Positions 31,340 through 41,127 of a stretch of 64,000 nucleotides of DNA are shown here, piece after piece. The notes below the pieces were generated by a model. It was not told where the DNA came from and did no database searches. It worked only from the letters and a program-made list of their open reading frames with translations. The translations under genes were made by a program, and so were the position numbers. Each line of letters starts with the position of its first letter. The first letter of the stretch is position 1. This stretch comes from Melieria omissa (Eukaryota > Arthropoda > Insecta > Diptera > Ulidiidae): NCBI GenBank assembly GCA_963971225.1, contig OZ020270.1:68082932-68146931 (forward strand), read 5' to 3'.

Positions 31340-34300
31340 TTTTGTGCTTCTTCTTCGGTTTAGTTGCAGTGGCGGAATTAAAGTGATGTTTAGTTCAAAT
31401 TAAAATCGAAACTAACTTTAATTACTCTAAACTCTTTTATTTATAAGTAGGATTTGCATATGCATTCAAATAGCAGGAACTAAGCTTCTAGTACTAGCAG
31501 GTACCTGCAGTTCTTAAGTTTTTACCCGTTGTGGGATTTTTGAACAGCCCAGACACATAAGTGGGTTTTAGACAGTACACATAGATATAAGTCTGCTTTT
31601 TGTTTTTCAATAACTAATTGTTTCATTGGCGCGGTTCAACTCAAAGACTAATGGCGACTGGCTGAGTTTTGCTCAAATTAAAAAAAAAAATTGTATGACA
31701 GACACAGTGTTAGTATTTTGTTAAAAACAAAATCAAAGGATACATTGATGATTGACTGGTTGCCGGAAATGAAAGCCAACTTGTTTTTCGTATGTGCGAA
31801 CTGCGCATCCAGTAAAAGTATTCTTTACTTCGAGCTTACAGCAATATACGCCAAAAAAAAGTCGACTTAATATTGAATTGCAAGCTTGTATCACATCTTA
31901 AATGAAGCCAAAATTCAAATTTGCATGCCCTGGCAACGAGTATAATCGCGTGTAATTGATTCACTTTCAAAACCTTGGCGAACTTCTTTGAACGTACGCA
32001 CCCGAAAGCACAAAATTGCGCGAGGTGGCCACAGAAATATCGCTGTAAAATCCAGTCGGGCAAAATCGGGCACCCGATCTCTTCATGGCAGAAATCACAG
32101 AAGACTAGTGAACAATTTTCCCAAAGACGGAACCGTGGCAAGTATGGCCTTTTTTTTGAAAGTCTATCGAAAGTTCAAAAAGAGTGATAAAAACAATGCT
32201 TCAAGTGAGTGCCTATGAAAAGACAACAACAACAACCAACTTTTTTTTCTACATTTAATTATTTACTACAAATGCCTTCTTTTACGATGCTGGTGCAAAA
32301 AGTTTCAACTAATTTGCTCCTTTCCGTATTTTAAAACTTCAGCTTTGCCGAAAAAGTGAAAATTGCTGATATTATTTCACACTCTACAAATTGCTCAACT
32401 TTGACGGGCTCTACAAGTAAAACTATTTGTCCAATTTAGTTAAGGTTTTCGGATTTCTTAGGTCCAATCATTTATCTATCGGACAAGTATAAGAGTTTCC
32501 CCCAAATCGAACATGACAAAATCGACTTTTGCAACCTACGTCGGCAGAATCAGCCACTGTGCGCCGCTTCGCAATGGTTCAGATTTAGCTGAATGAATTA
32601 GGGTGTGGGTTAGTGGATAAGTGGTTGCTGTGAGATAGCTTTTCAGTGATCAAATGGTCTAAGTAAATTAGAGTATTAACACTAAGCAAATAAACACATA
32701 GAGGTGCCATGCAGTACAAAATTTTGCGGTCACGCAAATTTAGCACAGTAACATAGGTCCCACACGTACTTCGGCTATACGAAGTTTTGTCGCTGGCTTT
32801 GGCAAACTTCAATTTTCGAAGTTCACCTTCATTCTTTGTGGGATGTTCGACAAGGAACATCAATTGCCTCCTTCAAAACTCTTCAGAGATTGGCCCACCA
32901 TAATTTTTTTTTATTTATTGTACCGTGCACCGCCGCCCTACAGTCGGCAATTAGGCATTTTTTTAAATCGTCATTAGTGAAAACAAAACCAAAGTTATAG
33001 TATTTAAATCAACCCAAACTGACTAATGAATACTCTAGATTGTAGCCACGCCCCGATTTTTCGCCTCCTTTAATAAAATACCCACATAAAATACAATCAT
33101 ATAGGGTAACTCGTATTTAAACAAAAACCATTTGATACGGGTTGATACGGCTCATAACGGGTTAATGGGGAGTACCACGCCCATTTACCGTTATTAATAA
33201 CCACAAAAGTGCAGATGATGTTGGTTAGTATATAAATATAATAAATTTTCCCAATTTAACAAAGTATGCTTATATGGCAACCCTACGTAAAAGTAGTCGT
33301 ACCATGCCCATTTTTATGTCAGAGTTTAGTTATGCCACTTGTAAATTCCTTACAAAGTTTTATTGAAATATATTGCCTTTTTCAAGAATCATCCTGCGTA
33401 CCAGCCAAAAAAATTTATAAAAAATATTTTGATTTAGCATATTTATTAATTCAGGTGATAAATCACATCAATTTTTATTCATTTATTTTTTTAATACTAC
33501 ATATATGCACCAAGTGTTATAAACGTACCGACCCATACGCGCGTTAAAAAGTTTTCAGTTCATATATATTTGTTTTCTTACTAAGAGACGTGAATAAAAG
33601 TCCAAAAATCTAACCATTCCGCAGCTTTCCGCAGACAAATTGGGTACCATTTTTTTTTATGAAGGTTCCCACTTATCTTCCTTAAAGATTTTCGATGATC
33701 CATGATGAACCATAAAAGTTATACACCACGCAAGTAAGACATTTTCCTAAAAAATCGTCGTTTTTGCCCAAACTTTGAGAACTTACATCTTTACAAGAAA
33801 ATGTGCCATGTAGAAGAATTATATGTGAAATTAATTGTAGGAATATGCTTATTATGTGTGCTAAAAATTATTTGATTATATTCATAAACAACGATTTTAT
33901 TGAGATTTTTGTACACCCATCAAAAAAGTTACGTCGACAAACTGAAATTTAGTATAAAAACACCCAACTTTGAATGGCTATATAGCAGCCAGTTTTGGTC
34001 CAATTAACATGCAAAAAGCGTTTTCTGACTGCTACATGCATGTAGATTATGAAATAATCCCAAAAAAAGTTAGGCCCGTAACTTTAAGATTAGCCGTAAT
34101 GCGCGGGTTTTCGGCATGTTTACCCCATTGCGCGCCGCGGCGTATCGTTTGCAAATTCGAATATGCAAGTGTGTCCGTGTGAAAATAAATGTGCGTGTTG
34201 CTTGTGTATGCGCTGAGGCGAATGAAAACAATACGATCGTTGCTCAAGCAACTGCACAAGATGAAAAGCAAATTTAATTTCCATGGCTTTCGGTTCTGCT

Positions 34301-34522
34301 ATGAGTAATGAACCATGTGAATTCGCAAAGGCGTACAGTACAGTGTGCGTTCCTATTGATAAAAAACCAAAACCATGAATTTCTGCTATGCAATGTTGGC
34401 ATTCATGTAGGCTACGTTGCCTTCTAGCCTACTAAAATTCATACCGATAAATTTTTAAGATCATATAAATATTAACAGCAACATATTATTATTTATTATT
34501 ATAATTTTCTTAAAATTTATAG
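31340..34522. other. 3.2 kb AT-rich intergenic DNA, no gene recognised
   Basis: Only short unsupported frames. Some CCACGCCC words occur near 33040-33310, recalling the GGGCGTGG arrays at 59 and 61 kb, but no array is formed. Confidence 0.5.
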
Positions 34523-34590
34523 AGAGATAGATAGATAGATAGATAGATTCTTTTATTTAATTAAAAATTTTCTGTTAACAAAAAATATCC
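34523..34590 (-). repeat. 3' tail of a LINE: AATAAA and (GATA)n
   Basis: On the minus strand: AT-rich 3' UTR, TTAAATAAAAG, then an ATCT microsatellite (GATA on plus, 34523-34549). It fits as the missing 3' end of the LINE whose body resumes at 45976 beyond BEL2, since both pieces share the BEL2 target duplication ATCC. Confidence 0.7.
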
Positions 34591-34773
34591 TCTTCGAAGT
34601 TGAATGCAACCATGGGCCGAGCTGTATTGATGCAACCATGCGCTCGCCCTCGTGTTGACACCACTGGTATCTTCCTGTTTGGTTCTTTCTCTTCTGACTT
34701 TGTAACCCACGCGGTGGAGCACATATACTGCAATAAAGTTTAAAGTTCCAACACACTTTTGTACATTTGAACA
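34591..34773 (+). mobile_element. BEL2 5' LTR
   Basis: 183 bp ending TTTGAACA; contains GCAATAAAG as polyadenylation signal. The second base is C instead of the G of the 3' copy. Followed by TTTTGGCATCCCTTGCGG, the presumed primer-site region (tRNA not identified). Confidence 0.9.
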
Positions 34774-34924
34774 TTTTGGCATCCCTTGCGGGGAAAGCTG
34801 CGCGCACAGCAAGCACCGCAATTCGCGATTCTGGACGTTGTGGATAGATCCCACAGCGAGCCTACGAGAAGACTCCAGCGGAAATAACCTCAGTCCGGCA
34901 CACTGTAACGCTTCCGCTGCGGCG

Positions 34925-35493
34925 ATGGAGCGCCTTCACAGACAACTCAGCTCCAACCGGAGTGCGATTTTGAATTTCGCAACAAACACCAGGAAAACTG
35001 CAAAGGCCAAGCAGACGAAAGGCTTCCTGCAGGCCCGAAAACTGCTGCTTGAGCAGTACTGGCACAAATTTCGGGAGCTCCACGACGAGTTACTGTGCGA
35101 ACTCAGCACCGCAGACACGACGGGAGCGCCGTCGCCAAGTGAAGGTTATGAGGATGTGGAATGCGCATACGGAGAAACTATGGGTGAACTCAATGACTTG
35201 ATCGAGAATTGTAACGGACTTTCTTCCACAGAACTCTCAATGTCGCAGTCCACCAGTGCCCAGCAGGTTGTGCAGCCGTTGCCTCGCATCAAAATACCGC
35301 CCTTCGATGGAGCCTTTCTCCAGTGGTTCCCATTTAAAGACCTGTTTACGTCGATTGTAATCCGAAACACATCGTTGACGAATACGCAGCGTCTACAGTA
35401 CCTGAAGGATAGCCTCACCGGGGAAGCAAAGCACGCGCTGGACAATATCACTACGACTGATAAGAACTTTAGCATCGCTTGGGACCTCCTACA
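34925..35493 (+). pseudogene. BEL2 gag, N-terminal part (interrupted)
   Basis: Start chosen at MERLHRQLSSNRSAI; an upstream in-frame ATG (34838) lies in leader-like sequence. Coiled-coil-prone N-terminus, then the BEL gag core LPRIKIPPFDGAFLQWFPF, DLFTSIVIRNTSLTN and QRLQYLKDSLTGEAKHAL. The reading frame is cut after DLL by the LINE and resumes in the same frame at 41128. Confidence 0.85.
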
Positions 35494-35997
35494 TTGAATG
35501 TCGTATTTTTTAACGTGAGTGCCGCCACAGTGTGGCCTAACCCCACGGTGCTCAAAAGCACAGCGTATCAAAATTAAGCATTGATAAGCGCCCCGACAGC
35601 AAGCTCCCGGTACCAATTGGGTTAATGTAAATGGACATTTCCCCTCCTTGGTAGGGATCGAGGCCTATCTAAACCTCTACCGTGCTATGGGTCCGGCACC
35701 CGGTTGTAAACGCAACTCCACGCCGAGTCGAAACTCTACCCGCATTTGGGTGTTAAACCACGCCACCACGGAACTCCCCGAGGGGGCCATTCCCATAATC
35801 AGGCTGAAGCAGAAGGCTCCAGGGGCACCCTGATTCCCGTGGTACCAGACAAAGCCTCTGGTCAGACCTCGTAGCCGTGCTACTACCAGTTGAGCCCCAT
35901 TTAGCTCGTGGACTGGTGACCACCGCACCGCACTTGACCTCATTCACGTGCGCATTCATTCATCCACTCAATAGACCGGCCCCCCCACACAGCCCGC

Positions 35998-38900
35998 TCA
36001 CACATTGACACTTGGCAATACACCAAACTGCCGTCGCCGCCGAAACACAGCATTCGCATATTCATTCAATATGGCAATCAGCTGGCTGGTGGAGAGTGCT
36101 TCACGCACACACCACACACCGTCAGTCCGACTAATCCCCATCCGCCCAAGGTCCCTCAAATCTGAATACAACGGGCACTCACATAACACATGCAACCAAT
36201 CCTCACGCGCAGCCCCACACATACACTCTGCACTTGCACTCAGGGCTCTCTTATGCAAGAATGCATTGAGTGACCCATGTCCAGTGAGTAGGAACCCAAG
36301 GCTCAAGCCGAAGCCGAAATCCCTGAGCCCTACCACGAACCTCACGTCCCGTATATATTCATATGTCGTACTGCCATGGGGACTTTCGTCCCAACGCTGT
36401 TGCCAACGTTGCAGAACACAGTCCTCCAGTATTCGCTTACGCTTCATACTGTCAGCACTCTCCACACCTTCGCCTTGCAGCCACTCATACTGCAGCAGCA
36501 CCTCTCTATTCCCCCTCCTTAGCCCGAAGCCTACGGCACGCCGTATGACCACGAGATCCAGAGGAGCCGCACCCATCAACACCTGCAATGCATCTGTTGA
36601 TACAGTGCGGCACACAGGCATACAACCTAACAACATAACACGCTGAATAGACAGTAAGTGTTTGCGGCCTACAACCGTCGCGGCATATTCGTGCCACGCC
36701 GACGCTCCGTACGCAGCACAAGCTACGAACAGACCGTGGTAAATGGTACGAACTGCGCGTCGGCCGAGTCCCCAGTCACTCCTGAGTATCCGGCGCACCT
36801 GACCCATCATACACACAACCCTCTCTTTCAGCCTGACCAAGTGAGGAGCAAAACTCATTCGCTCACCAATTGTTAGCCCCAAGTATTTGACTTGCGTCTC
36901 GTACCGGAGGCCAACACCATTCACTCGCACAATGGGCGGACGACTGCGAGCCAATTTGCCTTTCAGCAGCATGGTCACAGTCTTGTCCATTGCCACATCC
37001 ACACCCACCGATTCACCCCATTCACACACCATACACATAAATTGCTCCCCCAAGCGCTCTACATCCGCTCTTGATCTGCCCTCCACAAGGATAAGCAGAT
37101 CATCCGCATACGCACAACACTTGCATACTGCTGCCAGCCGCCGCAGTAGTGGATCCATCATGTAGTTCCATATATATGGACCACAGACGGATCCCTGCGG
37201 GCATCCTCGAGCCACATCTATATCAACCCGTTCATTCTTCCCAATCACACATGCCTTCCTGTCTGTGAAATAGCTCTTCCAGAGAGCTGTTTCCAGGCAG
37301 TCGGCATTGTTCAGCCATTCTACCACTTTATCCCAGCGCAGGTGATCAAACGCCCCCCTGAAATCCACAAACACACCGAGAACATAGTTCTCTCTACTCT
37401 CACGCACCACCGATTTAACATACATCCACGCATCTTCCACGCCGAGTCTCTTTCGAAACCCAAACTGCCTATCCGATAGCCCACCCAGTTGCGCTTGAAG
37501 CCGATCCACCATAATCCGTTCCAGTACTTTACCAAGTACTGGTAGGAGGCAGATACCCCGATAAGAACGGGGGTTAGTCCTGATCTTATCAGGAGACTTC
37601 AAGAGCACTACGACCCTAGCTATCTTCCACGCGAGTGGAAAATAAGCCTCATAAAGGCATTTCTCATAGATGGCCTCCAGGTACTCCGGAATGACTTTGT
37701 ACAAGGCTTTGCACATCTCGCCAGTCAAACCATCGACACCCGGTGACCGTCTAGACCTAACCAGGCCAAATGCATAACCTAATTCTCCGTCTTCTAATGG
37801 CTCAGCAGCTGCCACTTGTGCTGGTGGCGTCTGCTCAACCGCCCTAGGAAAGAACTCGGCTAAGAGAACGTTCACACTATCTCTCCATGTTGATGTCATA
37901 GTGTCACCAACACGGAGAGCACTCACATCCACCTGCTTCTTCTTACTGCGGCAGATGCGATAGACATGGCCCCATGGGTCATCCCTATGATCTGCCACAA
38001 ACTCCCGCCAATTTTCTTCCTTAACGCGAACAAGCATACTCTTATACTCATTCATGCACCTATTGAAATCACACCTGCGCTGGGCCAAGTGCTCAGAATT
38101 GGCCGCCCGGGCGCGCTGAAACTTACGTCTCAGGCGCCTGACCAACCGCCTCTTTGCACTCAGCTCACTCGTCCACCACTTCACCCGCCTCTGGTTCACT
38201 CTCTCCCATTTCTGAAGCATACCGTCATTCACACGCCAGACACACTCGTTAAGACGAGCGACCTGGTCGTCCACATTCATGCATTCAAACTCACTAAGTG
38301 GCACTTCCGTGACCACTTCACGAACATGGAAACCATAAGTTTCCCAATTCACACCACAGGTGCGCCATCGCCTTTCACACACACCCGCCCTTTCATTCAT
38401 ACTGTGAGCAGGCACAGTAATCACAATTTCAATCAAATTGTGATCGCTTATGCCCCACCCACCACGGACACGCCAGCTGAATTCAAACATTCTGCTCGCT
38501 GCCCCATTCATTAACGTCACGTCAATGTCACTCACCCCTCTAGGCCCGTCAAACGTATACCATTCACTTGGTTCGTTGAGAACAACAATGTCTCGCGGAA
38601 CCAACCATTCACTCATTGCCTCACCCCTACTGTGGCTCTGGTAGCCGGCAGAATGCCGCGATACCTTGCTGAACCACAGCGGAGATGTGGCATTTGCATC
38701 CACACCTACCAAGACAGGTGTGCCGCCTGCCAGACGGAACACCGTGTCGAGATAGTCCAAGTAGGGCTCTAGAGGCTCACCATACTTGCAGTAGACACTG
38801 CCCACAATCACTTTGCCAAAGTGACCTTGCACACTGACACAAACACCATATTCAGTCGCACACACAACCATACAGTCCAAATGGACATCATTCACAATTA

Positions 38901-39192
38901 CAGCCGCATTTGCCCTGGTGTCAGAAAAGACCCGCATTGCTGCAGGTATTCCCCGTACGACACCATTGGTGGCGTACGGTTCCTGAACCAGGGCAATTGC
39001 ACTGCCACATTCACTCATACACGCACCTAACTCGCACATCACGGCATATGCACCCTGACAGTTTAACTGTACTGCCTGCAGACCCATCAATGACGAGCCT
39101 GCGCCCTGGCCAGAATTTGGCTGTACGCCGGGCAGTCGGTGGACATCATGTAATGTCCAGCCGGCTTGCCCCGGAACGCGCAATTCCGGCAA
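35998..39192 (-). CDS. R1-clade LINE ORF2: endonuclease and reverse transcriptase
   Basis: Up to 1064 codons, intact. AP endonuclease about residues 40-260: LVQEPYATNGVV, VLVGVDANATSPLW, VSDIDVTLMNG, SDHNLIEI. RT about 480-760: SPGVDGLTGEMCKALY, YRGICLLPVLGKVLERI, FGFRKRLGVEDAW, GVFVDFRGAFDHLRWD, RGCPQGSVCGPYIWN and catalytic CAYADDLLILV. The C-terminal zinc motif is CMCGAAREDWLHVLCEC. No RNase H. ORF2 overlaps ORF1 by 106 nt in another frame, so the first codons may not be its real start. The enzyme nicks target DNA and copies the RNA there. Confidence 0.9.
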   Translation of the reverse strand: MPELRVPGQAGWTLHDVHRLPGVQPNSGQGAGSSLMGLQAVQLNCQGAYAVMCELGACMSECGSAIALVQEPYATNGVVRGIPAAMRVFSDTRANAAVIVNDVHLDCMVVCATEYGVCVSVQGHFGKVIVGSVYCKYGEPLEPYLDYLDTVFRLAGGTPVLVGVDANATSPLWFSKVSRHSAGYQSHSRGEAMSEWLVPRDIVVLNEPSEWYTFDGPRGVSDIDVTLMNGAASRMFEFSWRVRGGWGISDHNLIEIVITVPAHSMNERAGVCERRWRTCGVNWETYGFHVREVVTEVPLSEFECMNVDDQVARLNECVWRVNDGMLQKWERVNQRRVKWWTSELSAKRRLVRRLRRKFQRARAANSEHLAQRRCDFNRCMNEYKSMLVRVKEENWREFVADHRDDPWGHVYRICRSKKKQVDVSALRVGDTMTSTWRDSVNVLLAEFFPRAVEQTPPAQVAAAEPLEDGELGYAFGLVRSRRSPGVDGLTGEMCKALYKVIPEYLEAIYEKCLYEAYFPLAWKIARVVVLLKSPDKIRTNPRSYRGICLLPVLGKVLERIMVDRLQAQLGGLSDRQFGFRKRLGVEDAWMYVKSVVRESRENYVLGVFVDFRGAFDHLRWDKVVEWLNNADCLETALWKSYFTDRKACVIGKNERVDIDVARGCPQGSVCGPYIWNYMMDPLLRRLAAVCKCCAYADDLLILVEGRSRADVERLGEQFMCMVCEWGESVGVDVAMDKTVTMLLKGKLARSRPPIVRVNGVGLRYETQVKYLGLTIGERMSFAPHLVRLKERVVCMMGQVRRILRSDWGLGRRAVRTIYHGLFVACAAYGASAWHEYAATVVGRKHLLSIQRVMLLGCMPVCRTVSTDALQVLMGAAPLDLVVIRRAVGFGLRRGNREVLLQYEWLQGEGVESADSMKRKRILEDCVLQRWQQRWDESPHGSTTYEYIRDVRFVVGLRDFGFGLSLGFLLTGHGSLNAFLHKRALSASAECMCGAAREDWLHVLCECPLYSDLRDLGRMGISRTDGVWCVREALSTSQLIAILNEYANAVFRRRRQFGVLPSVNV

Positions 39193-40577
39193 TGCAGCTC
39201 ATTACTGCACTGCTGGACGCGATGACCGCTCTGGCCACAGCGCCGACAAACGTCCGCTTTCATGCGACACTCAGCCACTCTGTGGTCAAAGCTCAAACAC
39301 CTGAAACAGCCAGGCATCGGCATGAAGGGCCGCACGCGGAACGAAAACCACTTGATGTAGCATCGCTCCGCCTCCAGAAGGGACGAAAGCAAGCCTTCGT
39401 TCCCTTCCAACACGACGTTGGATGCCCCACCAGAGCCTACCGTCCACGGGCGACTCACCATGCGGACACCTTTCTTAAAGGCAGCCGGGCTTATCCGCTC
39501 TTTGAGATTCAACTCATAGAGCTCCTCCATGAATTCACTCGGGGAAATCTCCGAGTGAACCCCATGGACGACAACCCTCGGGCCTAGCTTCTCATTCGCC
39601 GCCACGTCAAGTCCAAGTTCGCTCAATTTGGCGTTCTTGGTCAACTTCACTGCTTCGGCCTTGGAGGGGGTGCGAATAATCGCACCGCCACCACGCAGTG
39701 GCTTCACCTCGTGAACCCTCACGCCCAGTGAAGGACCCGCCTCCTTGACGACCTTGGTAGCCACCTCTTTCCCCGATGCCTTAGCATCGCGGCTCCGGAC
39801 AACGACGGACCACGTCTGCGCCGGCTGCACAGTCATGGCCTGCGCAACCGGTACAGGGACCGACGCCAAAGCAGCGGCCGCCTGGGGGGCGCCCACACGC
39901 ACCGCACTCGGCGCCGGCATGGCCCGTGAGGCCGGAGCCCCCACACTTTCCAGGCCAGCGATGCGGCCCTTCAACGTGGCATTCTCGGCCACGAGCTTCA
40001 TGAGCAACAGCTCATACTCGCCCGCGACCTCAACCACCTTCTTCATGGCGACGGCGCTGACACCATCCGCACCAATCACAGCAGCCATGACTTTCGCTGT
40101 GATGGCCTTCAGGGCAACCACCGACGCCTGCGCCTCTGACGTAGGTGGCCCCTGGTCAACAGCCGCCGCCTTCACCCCCTTCCTCATTCGCACTGCCAAG
40201 CGCGACACAGCCGGCACCTCACCGCCAGCCGCAACGACGGATACCTTTGCACCCGACTTCACGGCCGACGACTCAGCACATTCCGTGCTCGTGCTGGCCA
40301 CATCCATCTCCACTCCTCCTACAGTGTCGGCGGGCGAAGCCGCGCGCCCAGGCCCCCTGCCTCCCCCGGCCAAAGCCGCGCGCCCAAGCCCTACCTCGGG
40401 CGAAGCCGCGCGCCCCTTGCCGGGCGAAGCCACGTGCCCAACCCTCTTACGAGGGGGCGACCGGACGTCCGCCGACACTGACTCCGCGTCAGAAGACGTC
40501 AAATCGGTCGTTTCACGACCGGACGGCTCCCGGGCAGAGTCCCCTGCCACACTCCCCTTGCGCTTAGGGCGCCCCAT
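39087..40577 (-). CDS. R1-clade LINE ORF1: gag-like RNA-binding protein
   Basis: 496 codons, intact, GC-rich. Residues 1-130 are Pro/Ser/Ala/Gly-rich and probably disordered. A helical, coiled-coil-prone stretch lies around 180-215 (EYELLLMKLVAENATLKGRI). A conserved gag-like domain (SKAEAVKLTKNAKLSELGL, LGPRVVVHGVHSEISPSEF) leads to three CCHC knuckles: CFRCLSFDHRVAEC, CRRCGQSGHRVQQC and CRNC...H...C. ORF1 proteins of R1 elements bind RNA and help target it. Start is MGRPKRKGS, the first ATG of the frame. Confidence 0.85.
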   Translation of the reverse strand: MGRPKRKGSVAGDSAREPSGRETTDLTSSDAESVSADVRSPPRKRVGHVASPGKGRAASPEVGLGRAALAGGGRGPGRAASPADTVGGVEMDVASTSTECAESSAVKSGAKVSVVAAGGEVPAVSRLAVRMRKGVKAAAVDQGPPTSEAQASVVALKAITAKVMAAVIGADGVSAVAMKKVVEVAGEYELLLMKLVAENATLKGRIAGLESVGAPASRAMPAPSAVRVGAPQAAAALASVPVPVAQAMTVQPAQTWSVVVRSRDAKASGKEVATKVVKEAGPSLGVRVHEVKPLRGGGAIIRTPSKAEAVKLTKNAKLSELGLDVAANEKLGPRVVVHGVHSEISPSEFMEELYELNLKERISPAAFKKGVRMVSRPWTVGSGGASNVVLEGNEGLLSSLLEAERCYIKWFSFRVRPFMPMPGCFRCLSFDHRVAECRMKADVCRRCGQSGHRVQQCSNELHCRNCAFRGKPAGHYMMSTDCPAYSQILARAQARH

Positions 40578-40689
40578 TCACACTCTACACACTATACTAG
40601 TCTAACACTAGACTTATTCCTACTATTTACACTACTTACAATATTACAACAACACTCACTCACGCAACTCAAGTGGTTGTTGTACAACA

Positions 40690-41005
40690 ACCACTATTCA
40701 CACCGCAAGTGCCTTACGGCTACTTGCTTGGGCACAAGCAGTACACAAACAATGCAGACAGGCCACCTAACGGCAACCTGTTTACACTTTTGTGCACAAC
40801 AACAATTCACACACAAGCTACCTACGGTAACTTGTTTATGCAAAATGCGCAACAACAAATTGCACACAAGCCACCAACGGTGACTTGTTTACACAAATTG
40901 CGCAACAACAAATTGCACACAAGCTACTTACGGCAACTTGTTTACGCTACTCTACGCAACAACAAATTGTACACAAGCCCCTTACGGTAACTTGTTTACA
41001 ATTCC
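40690..41005 (-). repeat. six 53-54-bp tandem repeats in the LINE 5' UTR
   Basis: The plus strand shows the core CACAAGC...TACGGYAACTTGTTTAC at about 40705, 40759, 40813, 40866, 40919 and 40973. They lie directly upstream of ORF1 (minus sense), where the promoter of an R1-type LINE would be. Confidence 0.85.
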
Positions 41006-41127
41006 TACTCACGATTCACCGCTACTCAGGCACCAACAAATCACGCGCACTGAAAATTCACTGAAAAATCACTCGCGCACACGACCGCTCACCACGGTGT
41101 CTAAATCGACACTCGGGACCTCCTACA

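Larger units (their letters stand above)
35494..41114 (-). mobile_element. full-length R1-clade LINE, both ORFs open
   Basis: 5.6 kb flanked by an exact 13-bp duplication GGGACCTCCTACA (35481-35493, 41115-41127). It has a 5' UTR with tandem repeats (about 40600-41114), ORF1, overlapping ORF2 and a 500-bp 3' UTR (35494-35997) with no poly(A). Neither ORF shows a stop or frameshift. It sits inside recently inserted BEL2, so it is younger still and could be active. Confidence 0.9.

Noticed and set aside
34523..34549. GATA microsatellite as an independent locus
   Set aside because: It is the 3' tail of the LINE interrupted by BEL2.
36005..36646. 213-codon plus-strand frame
   Set aside because: Antisense of LINE ORF2; no domain or codon pattern of its own.
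39745..40605. 286-codon open frame on the plus strand
   Set aside because: Antisense shadow of the GC-rich LINE ORF1; low-complexity Ala/Thr/Pro translation.
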